DNA from: Pseudoalteromonas phenolica
GTDB lineage: Bacteria; Pseudomonadota; Gammaproteobacteria; Enterobacterales; Alteromonadaceae
Direction: 5' to 3'
DNA length: 64,000 bases
NCBI RefSeq assembly: GCF_005886345.1
Contig: NZ_PNEC01000003.1
Span: forward strand, 88,488 to 152,487
In this document: positions 1 to 8,260 of the stretch, piece after piece
Position numbering within the stretch: position 1 is the stretch's first letter
Layout of the letters: the number at the start of each line of letters is the position of its first letter
Notes under the pieces: model-generated
Database searches by the model: none
Told to the model about the DNA's origin: nothing
Seen by the model: the letters and a program-made list of their open reading frames with translations, nothing else
Made by a program: the position numbers and the translations under genes

Positions 1-1
1 T

Positions 2-1576
2 AAAGTCGGAGAAAACCTAACTTTAAACCTTGATGAACGAAAGTTATTTAATGGTTCTACAGAGCTTATTTTGCCTGAGTTATCTTATCGATTATTAGTG
101 TGTTTGGTTGAAAGCGCACCGAATGTCGTTTCTCATGACATACTCTTGAACTATGTATGGCAGGGGAAAATCGTCTCAGAAGATACCATTAAAAAACGAG
201 TATCTCGCCTTAGGGAAGTTTTGGCAGTCGAAGAAAAACTCGAACCTATTATTGCAGAACGAGGCCTAGGTTATCGTTTAAATTTATCAGTCAAGCGCGA
301 CGAGCGAACAGTTAGCCTACAAGAAGAACAACAAAAGCTATCAAAACTTGTAAGTCCACAATTTAACTTTTTTATTAGGCATCGAGTCATACTTGGTGGA
401 TTAGTTATCTTTGGGATCATTACTTTAGGTGTTTTGCAACAAACAGAACTAAGCAAGATACAGCAACTAGAACAAGTAAGTATAAGCCTATCATCTCACG
501 ATGCATCGAGTGAGCTAGATGTGTCTCGATTTATGGCGTTACAAGACAGCTTAAAAATAGATAGTGCGATTAGCGAGCTAGAAAACTCAATCAAACACGC
601 CAGCAATAAAGTCGCTATTTTCTCAATATTAAGCGAATTGTATTTAACTAAACATAAGTTACATGGCGCAAATCAGGCTGATTTAATACAAGCCTATCAA
701 TTTGCATTAAAAGCAGTAAACGCTTCGAACAGCCAACCTTGGCCTTATGTTGTGCTAGGGAATGTGCAAATTGAACAGGGAAAATATAAAAACGCCATTG
801 AAAGTGCAAATAAAGCCATTTCACTTTCGCCTAAATGGGTGAACGCGCATGCCGTCAAATCTAGCGCATTGAATCACCGTGGTGATATTTCAGGAGCGTG
901 GCAAGCGATCCAAATTGCGCATAAATTACAACCAGACAATCCGCTTGTTCAAAAGATACGGGTTCAGGTTTTATTAAATAAAAATATGTTTAGTTGGAGT
1001 GAACGCCATTTAGAATCATTGATAGCGTCTTATCCGAATGATGCATTTTATTTAATGGCTCAGGCAGAACATTTCTTGTTGACCAGACAATATGAAAAAG
1101 CAGAGAAAACCTTAACTGATTTACTGACCTTAAAGCCAAACTATATTGAAGCCCATCTACTCATGGCAAGCGCTTTAGATTTACAAGGAAAAGTAGATAA
1201 GTCACTTGTCCATTTAGAGAGAGTTTCTATTAGCCAAAGTTCATCTGCGCAGCTAGCGTTGCTACTTGCAAATTTAGTTGACGGTAAAGATAGGAAAGTG
1301 AAGGGAGAAGCTTCAAAGGAAATTAAAGGCCCAAATCATTTTATCGCTTCCCTCATAGCGTTAAATAACAAAGACCCTGAGCAATTTATACAGCTAGCAG
1401 AAAAAGCTGTACAAAATGGGTTTTCTAAAGAGTATTTATTAGAATCCAATATTATTTACACTTCGTTAAAGCAACAAGTACAAAGTGATAAGCTACTTAA
1501 AGATTACCTAGCGCTGAAAACAAACTTATTTAATATCAAGCAGGCACGGCGAGTAAAGCGGGTGCCTATCCTGTAG
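2..1576 (+). CDS. CadC-like winged-helix transmembrane regulator with TPR repeats (5' truncated by window)
   Basis: The frame is open to the first base of the window, so the true start lies upstream. The visible N-terminus is an OmpR/PhoB-type winged helix without receiver domain, with recognition region around 'SEDTIKKRVSRLREVL' and wing near 'ERGLGYRL'. One transmembrane helix follows (about 'VILGGLVIFGIITLGVL'), and then a long helical C-terminal region of TPR-type repeats (for example 'PWPYVVLGNVQIEQGKYKNAIE' region and 'KPNYIEAHLLMASALDLQGK'), predicted periplasmic. This is the ToxR/CadC architecture: cytoplasmic DNA binding, membrane anchor, periplasmic sensing or interaction domain. 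The target is unknown; no regulated partner can be chosen because the upstream flank is missing. The family call is firm, the function only general. Confidence 0.85.
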   Translation, partial: KVGENLTLNLDERKLFNGSTELILPELSYRLLVCLVESAPNVVSHDILLNYVWQGKIVSEDTIKKRVSRLREVLAVEEKLEPIIAERGLGYRLNLSVKRDERTVSLQEEQQKLSKLVSPQFNFFIRHRVILGGLVIFGIITLGVLQQTELSKIQQLEQVSISLSSHDASSELDVSRFMALQDSLKIDSAISELENSIKHASNKVAIFSILSELYLTKHKLHGANQADLIQAYQFALKAVNASNSQPWPYVVLGNVQIEQGKYKNAIESANKAISLSPKWVNAHAVKSSALNHRGDISGAWQAIQIAHKLQPDNPLVQKIRVQVLLNKNMFSWSERHLESLIASYPNDAFYLMAQAEHFLLTRQYEKAEKTLTDLLTLKPNYIEAHLLMASALDLQGKVDKSLVHLERVSISQSSSAQLALLLANLVDGKDRKVKGEASKEIKGPNHFIASLIALNNKDPEQFIQLAEKAVQNGFSKEYLLESNIIYTSLKQQVQSDKLLKDYLALKTNLFNIKQARRVKRVPIL

Positions 1577-1696
1577 CTGAAATAATCATTAGCATTTTAC
1601 GACAAAACCTTCACAAACGTTTTGCTAATTTCATGGTTTGGCATACTACAAAGTTAGCAAAGCGATGTTCAAACTGTTTTAAAAACCAATTAATAA

Positions 1697-1846
1697 ATTA
1701 TTGTTAATGGCGTAAGTGCTTCTAGAGCACCATCAGCATATGAAGTTGCAAATGAAATAGAACAAGCTTGCCAAGCATTTAAACTAGATTTTCTTAATGA
1801 TGAACCTATTACACCGATAGAGAATAAAATAAATAGTTACAAATAG
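1697..1846 (+). pseudogene. Possible coding remnant without start codon
   Basis: Between the regulator and the SPFH gene, a frame of about 49 codons reads like protein (contains 'SASRAPSAYEVANEIEQAC') and ends in TAG at 1844-1846. It begins after a TAA at 1694-1696 and has no ATG, GTG or TTG start or ribosome-binding site in frame. It may be the 3' scrap of a lost gene. I do not recognise the family, and chance cannot be excluded. The rest of 1577-1896 shows nothing I can name. Confidence 0.25.
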
Positions 1847-1896
1847 ACTACATGGTTAGAGGAACAAAATGCTTGCTTAAAATCTAAACTCGATCT

Positions 1897-1923
1897 AATG
1901 TGATATCAACTTGATATCACATT
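1897..1923. promoter_or_regulatory. 27-bp perfect palindrome, probable operator of the SPFH cluster
   Basis: Arms AATGTGATATCAA and TTGATATCACATT flank a single central C at 1910. Each arm contains TGATATCA, which is itself self-complementary, at 1901-1908 and 1912-1919. The two boxes are 11 bp apart, about one helical turn, which suits two adjacent ribbon-helix-helix dimers. It lies just ahead of the SPFH ribosome-binding site (GGAG 1927-1930). The binder is inferred to be the RHH protein encoded at 2848-3045. Confidence 0.6.
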
Positions 1924-1936
1924 GATGGAGTTTTCA

Positions 1937-2785
1937 ATGAAAGAAACAAAAGGATTCTCAGTAAACGGGTATGTTGCAACCGTGATTTTTATTGCAATTG
2001 CAATAGCTTGTTTGAGTCAATTTAACCCCGTAAATGGCGATGGTATTTTATTTGTCGCTTTAGCAGTAATTAGCCTAGCGTGTTTGGCTGGTTTATTTAT
2101 GGTTCAGCCAAACCAAGGTCGCGTACTCACTTTGTTTGGCAGTTACGTAGGCACAGTAAAAGAAAATGGGTTACGTTGGACTGTCCCTTTCTTTATTCGC
2201 AGAAATATTTCTTTAAGATTAAGAAATTTTGAAAGTAATAAAATCAAAGTAAATGATGCGCACGGTAATCCGATTGAGATTGCCACTGTGGTTGTGTGGT
2301 CAGTGAATGACACTGCAGAAGCCGTATTTGAAGTAGATGACTACGAAAGCTTTGTAAACATTCAAAGTGAAGCGGCGCTAAGAAATATGTCGAGTGCTTA
2401 TCCATACGATCAACATGACGGTGATGAAATTGCATTGCGCAGTCACCCAATTCAAGTCTCTGAAGCACTAAAAACAGAAATTCAAGACAGATTGGCAAAA
2501 GCAGGTGTAAAAGTACATGAAGCTAGAATTTCACACCTTGCCTATGCCTCTGAAATTGCCAGTGCCATGTTACAACGTCAACAAGCTTCAGCCATTATTG
2601 CTGCAAGACAAAAAATTGTAGATGGTGCTGTTGGCATGGTGGAGCTTGCGCTAAGCCGATTGTCAGAACGAGAAATCGTAGATCTAGACGAAGAGCGCAA
2701 AGCAGCTATGGTTAGCAACTTGCTGGTGGTATTATGCGCCGAGCAAAATACGCAACCTGTGGTCAATGCAGGTAGCCTTTACTGA
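1937..2785 (+). CDS. SPFH-domain membrane protein
   Basis: The 282-residue protein has two N-terminal hydrophobic segments ('[16 protein letters not shown]' and '[20 protein letters not shown]'), followed by an SPFH/Band 7 domain ('[16 protein letters not shown]', 'GLRWTVPFF', '[11 protein letters not shown]', '[20 protein letters not shown]') and a helical tail rich in Gln/Ala ('[15 protein letters not shown]'). SPFH proteins oligomerise at membranes and scaffold proteases or other complexes; the specific role here is unknown. I chose ATG 1937 because GGAG at 1927-1930 sits six bases upstream; a TTG at 1922 overlaps the palindrome and lacks such a site. It is the first gene of a plus-strand cluster with an RHH regulator 62 bp downstream, and the operator-like palindrome just upstream suggests local control. 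Confidence 0.88.
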   Translation: MKETKGFSVNGYVATVIFIAIAIACLSQFNPVNGDGILFVALAVISLACLAGLFMVQPNQGRVLTLFGSYVGTVKENGLRWTVPFFIRRNISLRLRNFESNKIKVNDAHGNPIEIATVVVWSVNDTAEAVFEVDDYESFVNIQSEAALRNMSSAYPYDQHDGDEIALRSHPIQVSEALKTEIQDRLAKAGVKVHEARISHLAYASEIASAMLQRQQASAIIAARQKIVDGAVGMVELALSRLSEREIVDLDEERKAAMVSNLLVVLCAEQNTQPVVNAGSLY

Positions 2786-2847
2786 TACTAGATTTTCAAA
2801 TTGAGTTGAAGTGTAAGCTTCAACTCAGCAATTTAAAGAGGCTTATT

Positions 2848-3045
2848 TTGTCCAGTAAGAAAAGTTACCCACTGAGAATAAACCCTGATGTATTAGCCGC
2901 AGTACAGCGCTGGGCCGACGATGACTTACGCAGTGTAAACGCGCAAATAGAGTATATTTTGCGAGATGCATTGGTAAAATCGGGTAGGGTGAAAATCGTA
3001 CAAAAAGTGGTAACCGAAGTACATCCACAAGACCCAGAAGAATAA
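2848..3045 (+). CDS. Small ribbon-helix-helix (Arc-type) DNA-binding protein
   Basis: This 65-residue protein has the Arc/MetJ pattern: an N-terminal beta strand with alternating residues ('KKSYPLRINPDVLAAVQ'), helix A ('VLAAVQRWADDD'), then the turn and helix B ('SVNAQIEYILRDALVKSG'). Such proteins bind as dimers of a two-stranded sheet in the major groove. The TTG start at 2848 is chosen because AGAGG (2838-2842) lies at good spacing; upstream in-frame starts have none. It follows the SPFH gene in the same direction. Its likely target is the doubled TGATATCA palindrome ahead of that gene, making it an autoregulator (inference). It does not look like a toxin-antitoxin antitoxin because no toxin-like ORF adjoins it. 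Confidence 0.75.
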   Translation: MSSKKSYPLRINPDVLAAVQRWADDDLRSVNAQIEYILRDALVKSGRVKIVQKVVTEVHPQDPEE

Positions 3046-3073
3046 AGCTTATTTTAAGCTTCAAGGAGTAAAA

Positions 3074-4054
3074 ATGGTTCAGGAAGAGATTGTATTTAAG
3101 TCACAAACGCTAAACTTAAAAGGTACATTGTCATTCCCTAAAAGTAAGGGGAAATTTCCTTGTGTTGTTATGGTTCACGGTAGTGGCCAGCAAGACAGGG
3201 ATGGCAATATCAATGGCTTTGACACCTATATTTTTAAACAACTTTCAGAGCAGTTAATTGAAGCTGGTTACGCCACTTTTTGTTATGACAAGCGTGGTGC
3301 AGGTAAAAGTGAAGGCGATTTTAAAACAGCTGGGTTAGAAGAAGTTGTGTTAGATGCTCATGAAGCGATTAACCATATTTCAACCCATAAACAAGTAAAT
3401 ACTGATGCCATTTATGTGTTAGGGCATAGTGAAGGGGCTTGTTTAGCACCAGAAATAGCAAACGAAAATAAACTTATTTCAGGGTTAATTATGCTTTGCG
3501 CTAGCCTTCGTAGCTTTGAAGAAGATGGCATTAAAAATGCCGAAGTAATGAATCGAGACCTCGATGCTCTTAAGGGCTTAAAAGGCAAGATCTTAAGACT
3601 TTTTTTGTACACCAAAGACCCAGCTAAAACTATGCGAGATTTGCGGCAAAAAGTTGAAAGTACCGATAAGCCAACAGTGAGAGTTGGCTTTCACAAAGTA
3701 AGCACCAAGTTCTACAGAGAAACATTTAATTATGATGTGAAGTCGCACCTGGTTAATACGATAAAACCGATATTAGCCATTGGAGGTGAGAAAGACTTTC
3801 AATGTCACCCTGATGACACCAAGCTCATCGCTCAGGTTACAAGAGCATCAACAAGTACACATATCATCAAAAATATGGACCATACTTTGCGATTGCAAAC
3901 AGGATTGCCGTCACTTGCCAGCTACAAACACGCTTGTAAAAATGACATAATACCTGAGGTCGCAATTCAGTTAATTAATTGGTTATCAGGGCAAATCAAT
4001 TTAATTGAAAAACATGCAACCGATGAGAAACCAAAACCAACAGCCATTACTTAA
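3074..4054 (+). CDS. Alpha/beta hydrolase, dienelactone hydrolase/esterase-like
   Basis: The 326-residue protein is a serine hydrolase of the alpha/beta fold. An HGSG oxyanion-hole loop occurs near residue 35 ('VMVHGSGQQDRDGN'), followed by 'CYDKRGAGKSEGDF' and a nucleophile elbow G-H-S-E-G ('YVLGHSEGACLAPEIA', about residues 115-130). An acidic residue is visible in 'GGEKDFQCHPDD' and a candidate catalytic His in 'NMDHTLR'. There is no signal peptide, so it is predicted cytosolic. It has a strong AGGAG at 3064-3068 and lies 28 bp after the RHH gene, probably in the same transcript. Substrate unknown; esterases and acyl-peptide hydrolase-like enzymes share this pattern. Confidence 0.85.
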   Translation: MVQEEIVFKSQTLNLKGTLSFPKSKGKFPCVVMVHGSGQQDRDGNINGFDTYIFKQLSEQLIEAGYATFCYDKRGAGKSEGDFKTAGLEEVVLDAHEAINHISTHKQVNTDAIYVLGHSEGACLAPEIANENKLISGLIMLCASLRSFEEDGIKNAEVMNRDLDALKGLKGKILRLFLYTKDPAKTMRDLRQKVESTDKPTVRVGFHKVSTKFYRETFNYDVKSHLVNTIKPILAIGGEKDFQCHPDDTKLIAQVTRASTSTHIIKNMDHTLRLQTGLPSLASYKHACKNDIIPEVAIQLINWLSGQINLIEKHATDEKPKPTAIT

Positions 4055-4058
4055 GCGA

Positions 4059-4376
4059 ATGACAGTTAACTTACTTAATAATATTCCTACTGACTTATCA
4101 AATGAGGTCTTTGAAGATCTAATTAATACTGGTTCTGTTCGGGTTGAGCGAATTATTTCTAAAGGACATAGCTCACCTGCAACGGGTTGGTATGACCAAG
4201 ACGAGCATGAATGGGTGATGGTCTTAGAAGGGTTTGGCGTACTTGAATTTGAAAATGGCAAATGTGTGAGGCTAGAGAAAGGAGATTCATTGAATATACC
4301 TGCTCATACTAAGCACAAAGTGAAACAAACTTCAGAACAACAGCCAACGATTTGGTTGGCTGTTTTTTATAAATAA
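4059..4376 (+). CDS. Small cupin-domain protein
   Basis: This protein of about 105 residues is a single cupin barrel. Cupin motif 1 is recognisable in 'GHSSPATGWYDQDEHEWVMVLEGFG' (His and Glu ligand positions) and motif 2 in 'GDSLNIPAHTKHKV'. Metal-binding cupins of this size are enzymes or binding proteins of diverse function, so no substrate is proposed. I chose ATG 4059 because it matches where such proteins normally begin and avoids overlap with the hydrolase stop (4052-4054). ATG 4023 would give a longer form overlapping the hydrolase; neither has a strong Shine-Dalgarno sequence, which suggests translational coupling. Confidence 0.75.
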   Translation: MTVNLLNNIPTDLSNEVFEDLINTGSVRVERIISKGHSSPATGWYDQDEHEWVMVLEGFGVLEFENGKCVRLEKGDSLNIPAHTKHKVKQTSEQQPTIWLAVFYK

Positions 4377-4381
4377 TCGCC

Positions 4382-4633
4382 ATGGCAAAACCCAATAAGA
4401 AAGGGCCGGTGAAAACGGTTGATATTTTTTGCGCAAAATGTCGAACTCAGCTTTTTAAATATCGAAAGGGCGGTAAAGGCGCACTAGTCAAATGTTTTGA
4501 AGAGCGAATTGTTGAAGATTACACAAACGATAAAATTCACTGCCCTCAATGTAATATTGAGTTTTCAAGAAAAACCATGATAAGAGGCACGCCTGCTTTA
4601 AAGATCATTGGTGGTAAAGTGCATTTCAAATAA
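4382..4633 (+). CDS. Small zinc-ribbon protein
   Basis: The 83-residue basic protein has two CxxC knuckles, C17-x2-C20 ('FCAKC') and C54-x2-C57 ('HCPQC'), plus a single Cys38, the layout of a structural zinc ribbon. It starts five bases after the cupin stop, has no ribosome-binding site of its own and is likely co-translated. I recognise no specific family. It could bind nucleic acid or be a small accessory protein. It closes the SPFH cluster. Confidence 0.7.
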   Translation: MAKPNKKGPVKTVDIFCAKCRTQLFKYRKGGKGALVKCFEERIVEDYTNDKIHCPQCNIEFSRKTMIRGTPALKIIGGKVHFK

Positions 4634-4655
4634 TTTATTAAGACAACCTAATCCT

Positions 4656-4684
4656 GTTAGTGGTTAAGTTGTTTAACCCCTAAC
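4656..4684 (+). terminator. Hairpin after the SPFH cluster, possible terminator without U-tract
   Basis: Inverted repeat GTTAGTGGTTAA (4656-4667) and TTAACCCCTAAC (4673-4684), one mismatch, five-base loop. No run of T follows, so this may be a processing or Rho-linked structure rather than an intrinsic terminator. Confidence 0.4.
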
Positions 4685-4776
4685 TACATTTCTTATGACC
4701 ACGTTTACACTCAGTAACAACCTTTCAAACGCTTAACAAATATACTTTCTTCATCGGCAAATGAGGGAGAAAGAAT

Positions 4777-5487
4777 ATGAAACTAATCAAAAGCATTTTG
4801 TTATCTACTGTACTTGCAACAGCACTAACAGCATGTAGTGATGAAGAAACATATACCGCAGATGTAATGGCAGTCAATCTGATTGAAGACGAAATCGATG
4901 TGATTTGGCAATATGAAGACGAAAGAGAAGAATGGTCACTTACAGATGATAAGGGTTTACTTTTTGGCGAAGCATCAAGTGAAAAACTATTAGTACAAGA
5001 TGAAACAGATAGAGATGTATTTGGTTTTTATGCCATTGATGGTAATACCAAGGAAGTAGAAATAGATCAAACATACTACAGGTTTGACGAACATGCTGAT
5101 TACCTAGTGTATACCTATGGGCTATTAGGTAATGACGGTAGAGATCAAAAAGCACGCATTGGTGCAGTCAAAGTCACTGATGAAGGCTTAAATGAAGATA
5201 AATATCGCATTATTGTTTTTCATACTTATGTAAGCGATATGGGTGATGTAGATATATTTATTGGCGAGAAAAAAATAGGTGAAGCGATTGAATATGGTGA
5301 AGCGACAAAGTTTTGGGATTTATCGCCAGATGAAAATGTGATTACTGTAAAAAAAGCTGATCGCCCTAAAACAATTGCACAGTTTACAATTAGCCCAGAA
5401 GCAGGTGATGCACATGTTGCATTTGTAGTGAATACGCCTGCAAACGATGAAAATATTTTGGCTTATAAAGTAAACATCGAAAAGTAA
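4777..5487 (+). CDS. Secreted lipoprotein, DUF4397-like
   Basis: The 236-residue protein starts with a lipoprotein signal ('MKLIKSILLSTVLATALTAC'), with Cys20 as the lipidation site followed by Ser and Asp. The mature part is acidic and beta-rich. The segment 'YRIIVFHTYVSDMGDVDIFIG' and the following '...EYGEATKFWDLSPDENVITV' resemble DUF4397 domains, where a beta-sandwich carries 'vRVvHaspda..vdVyvdg'. The outer membrane is the probable location, as the +2 residue is Ser rather than Asp. A clear GGGAG ribosome-binding site precedes ATG 4777. It stands alone between a hairpin and a strong terminator. Function unknown. Confidence 0.8.
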   Translation: MKLIKSILLSTVLATALTACSDEETYTADVMAVNLIEDEIDVIWQYEDEREEWSLTDDKGLLFGEASSEKLLVQDETDRDVFGFYAIDGNTKEVEIDQTYYRFDEHADYLVYTYGLLGNDGRDQKARIGAVKVTDEGLNEDKYRIIVFHTYVSDMGDVDIFIGEKKIGEAIEYGEATKFWDLSPDENVITVKKADRPKTIAQFTISPEAGDAHVAFVVNTPANDENILAYKVNIEK

Positions 5488-5502
5488 CAGTTCAACGGTA
5501 AC

Positions 5503-5545
5503 AATAGGGGGGAGCTTGATGGTTCCCCGCTATTTTTTATTTTTA
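5503..5545. terminator. Intrinsic terminator between the lipoprotein and dgkA
   Basis: The stem AATAG-x-GGGGA pairs with TCCCC-x-CTATT (5503-5513 with 5524-5534) around a short loop, followed on the plus strand by a T-rich tract to 5545. It serves the lipoprotein gene and overlaps the very end of the converging dgkA. Confidence 0.8.
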
Positions 5546-5926
5546 ACTAAAAAAATAATTGTAGAGCACAGCAGCCCAAACCAAACCCAAAATTACTATA
5601 GCTATAGTTACGCAGGCAGAGCCCAAGTCTTTAGCTAATCCAGATAAATCATGCAACTCTAAGCCAATCCTATCAACTACAGCCTCTATTGCCGTATTTA
5701 CAATCTCAGCAAACATGACAAAAAGCGTGGCACATAAAATAACGACACTGTCTGAAAAACTCAAAGAAAGTAAAGGAAGGGCGATGATAGTCGCGAGTAA
5801 CAAAATCAGTTCTTGACGAAAAGCAGCTTCATTTTTAGCTAACCACTTAAAAGCTCTTAATGAATGTCTAAGTGCTAAGAATAGACGGGTTACCCCTTTG
5901 GGTTTGTTTTTATTGTCAAACTTCAT
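5543..5926 (-). CDS. dgkA: Diacylglycerol kinase (prokaryotic, membrane)
   Basis: The 127-residue protein has the DgkA fold of an amphipathic N-terminus and three membrane helices. The family signature is intact: 'FAEIVNTAIEAVVDRIG' (catalytic E-x3-N-T-A-I-E) followed by 'AKDLGSACVTIAI'. The enzyme phosphorylates diacylglycerol (or undecaprenol in related members) at the inner membrane, recycling lipid from membrane-derived oligosaccharide synthesis. Length matches the family (about 120-130 residues). It is monocistronic on the minus strand and converges on the preceding lipoprotein gene. Confidence 0.93.
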   Translation of the reverse strand: MKFDNKNKPKGVTRLFLALRHSLRAFKWLAKNEAAFRQELILLLATIIALPLLSLSFSDSVVILCATLFVMFAEIVNTAIEAVVDRIGLELHDLSGLAKDLGSACVTIAIVILGLVWAAVLYNYFFS

Positions 5927-6167
5927 GATTTATACAGATACAATGTTGGAGAAAGGTCTTGAGTTACAGCTTCAGCAGTTTCAAGTAACTTAACTCAAAT
6001 TTTAAGAAAGGTAATATACTAAAAACATCTCATAAAATCAGCAGTATATTCAGAGAAATATGTTTGCTATCTGATTTTATCGTTCAAGTTATCTTGGGCA
6101 GTTTTTATATGATAGTAAATTCTCCTTTTTAAAGGTTTATATCTTAATTTGAGAGCGGAGTTTAAAC

Positions 6168-6232
6168 AAAAAAGCGAGGTTAGAAATGAGTCCAACTTTA
6201 TGGGGTCACTTCAGAAGTAACCTCGCTTTTTT
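6168..6232 (-). terminator. Terminator of the hut operon with an unusually long loop
   Basis: AAAAAAGCGAGGTTA (6168-6182) pairs perfectly with TAACCTCGCTTTTTT (6218-6232), which on the minus strand gives a GC-rich stem ending in U6 right after hutU. The 35-base loop is far longer than usual (see findings). The remainder of 5927-6167 holds nothing I can identify. Confidence 0.75.
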
Positions 6233-6248
6233 ACCTAATTAAAATACT

Positions 6249-8249
6249 TTAAAACGATAAATTATTTAAGATATCATCTTCGACATTGTTTGAAAGTGTC
6301 ACTTTAAGCTTAGGTGTACGTTCCATTTCACGTTTAATGGCGAAATTTGCTTCTTCGTTACGCGCCCAGCTACGGCGTGCAATACCATTGTTTACATCAA
6401 ATAGTAGCATAGACTTAAGGCGACGCTCTGCATCGCTTGAGCCGTCAAGTAGCATACCGAAACCGCCGTTGATCACTTCACCCCAACCAACGCCACCGCC
6501 GTTGTGGATAGACACCCATGTTGCACCACGGAAACCGTCACCGATCACATTGTGAATCGCCATGTCTGCTGTGAAGCGGCTGCCATCATAGATGTTAGAT
6601 GTTTCGCGGAATGGTGAATCTGTACCAGATACATCGTGGTGGTCACGACCAAGTACCACAGGACCAATCTCACCGCGCTCAATGGCATCGTTAAATGCTT
6701 TAGCAATTTTAATTCGGCCTTCAGAGTCAGCATAAAGAATACGTGCTTGTGAACCAACCACTAGCTTGTTTTCTTTCGCGTCTTTGATCCACGTGATGTT
6801 GTCTTGCATCTGCTGTTGAATTTCTTCTGGCGAATTCGCCATGATCTCTTCAAGCACTTGCGCGGCAATCGCATCTGTTTTGTCTAAATCTGCAGGGTTA
6901 CCAGAAGTACATACCCAACGGAATGGACCAAAGCCATAGTCAAAACACATAGGACCTAGAATATCTTGCACGTATGACGGATATTTAAAGTCGATGCCGT
7001 TTTCAGCCATAACATCACCGCCCGCACGCGATGACTCTAGTAAGAACGCATTACCGTAATCGAAGAAATATGTGCCTTTCGCTGTGTGCTTGTTTACCGC
7101 TTCAGCGTGGCGCTTAAGGGTTGATTGCACTTTTTCTTTGAATAGTTCTGGTTCTTCACGGATTAAACGGTTTGATTCTTCGTAGCTAATATCAGCTGGG
7201 TAGTAGCCGCCTGACCAAGGGTTATGAAGAGACGTTTGGTCTGAACCTAGGTGAATAAAGATGTCTTCTTCTAAGAAGCTTTCCCACACATTAACAATGT
7301 TTCCAATGAACGCAATAGACACTACTTCTTCGTTTTCTTGTGCTTTACGCACGCGTGCAACTAAGTCATCGATGTTATCAACGAGTTCATCTACCCAACC
7401 TTGCTCATGACGTTTAATCGCGGCTTTTGGATTAACTTCGGCACATACTGTAATACAGTTAGCAATGTTACCCGCTTTTGGTTGAGCACCACTCATACCG
7501 CCAAGACCCGCAGTTAAGAAGATCTTACCTTTCGGACTTTCGCCTTTGTTAAGGACTTTACGGAATGCATTCATTACCGTGATAGTTGTACCGTGAACGA
7601 TACCTTGTGGGCCAATGTACATGAATGAACCCGCAGTCATTTGACCGTACTGAGTGACACCTAATGCATTGAATTTTTCCCAGTCATCAGGCTGAGAGTA
7701 GTTCGGGATCATCATGCCGTTTGTAACCACAACGCGCGGCGCGTCTTTTGAAGATGGGAATAAGCCCATAGGGTGACCAGAGTACATGTGAAGCGTTTGG
7801 TCTTCTTCCATCTCGCTTAGGTACTTCATAGCCAGTAGGTATTGCGCCCAGTTTTGGAATACTGCACCGTTACCACCGTAAGTGATTAGCTCTTCTGGGT
7901 GTTGTGCGACAGCCGGATCAAGGTTGTTGTCGATCATCAGCATGATCGCAGCAGCTTGCTCACATTTTGCTGGATAGTCAGAGATCGAACGTGCTTTTAG
8001 CTCATAGTTAGGCTTAAAGCGGTACATATAAATACGGCCAAAATCTTTCAATTCTTGAGCAAATTCCTCTGCAAGTTCAGCATGCCATTCTTTTGGAAAA
8101 TAACGAAGTGCATTGCGAACAGCGAGTTGTTTTTCTTCTTCGCTTAAAATATCTTTACGTTTTGGTGCTCGGTTGGCACCAGCCGGATACGCTTTTGGCT
8201 CTGGCAAAACGCTTGGAATACCTTGTTTGATGATATCTTGGAAATTCAT
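6249..8249 (-). CDS. hutU: Urocanate hydratase (urocanase), long form
   Basis: It catalyses the second step of histidine breakdown, urocanate to 4-imidazolone-5-propionate, using tightly bound NAD+ as electrophile. Urocanase signatures are present throughout: 'ELITYGGNGAVFQNWAQ', 'GQMTAGSFMYIGPQGIVHG', 'TAGLGGMSGAQPKAG' (NAD-binding Gly motif), 'GSDQTSLHNPWSGGYYP' and 'VSIHNGGGVGWGEVINGG'. At 666 residues it is roughly 100 longer than the usual bacterial HutU (about 550-560) and nearer the size of the eukaryotic-type enzyme. AAGGAAAA precedes ATG 8249. It lies 11 bp downstream of hutH in the same transcript; hutI and hutG are not in this window. Confidence 0.95.
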   Translation of the reverse strand: MNFQDIIKQGIPSVLPEPKAYPAGANRAPKRKDILSEEEKQLAVRNALRYFPKEWHAELAEEFAQELKDFGRIYMYRFKPNYELKARSISDYPAKCEQAAAIMLMIDNNLDPAVAQHPEELITYGGNGAVFQNWAQYLLAMKYLSEMEEDQTLHMYSGHPMGLFPSSKDAPRVVVTNGMMIPNYSQPDDWEKFNALGVTQYGQMTAGSFMYIGPQGIVHGTTITVMNAFRKVLNKGESPKGKIFLTAGLGGMSGAQPKAGNIANCITVCAEVNPKAAIKRHEQGWVDELVDNIDDLVARVRKAQENEEVVSIAFIGNIVNVWESFLEEDIFIHLGSDQTSLHNPWSGGYYPADISYEESNRLIREEPELFKEKVQSTLKRHAEAVNKHTAKGTYFFDYGNAFLLESSRAGGDVMAENGIDFKYPSYVQDILGPMCFDYGFGPFRWVCTSGNPADLDKTDAIAAQVLEEIMANSPEEIQQQMQDNITWIKDAKENKLVVGSQARILYADSEGRIKIAKAFNDAIERGEIGPVVLGRDHHDVSGTDSPFRETSNIYDGSRFTADMAIHNVIGDGFRGATWVSIHNGGGVGWGEVINGGFGMLLDGSSDAERRLKSMLLFDVNNGIARRSWARNEEANFAIKREMERTPKLKVTLSNNVEDDILNNLSF

Positions 8250-8260
8250 GTCGGTTTTCC

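Noticed and set aside
2848..3045. Reading the RHH protein as a toxin-antitoxin antitoxin
   Set aside because: No toxin-like gene adjoins; neighbours are an SPFH protein and a 326-residue hydrolase.
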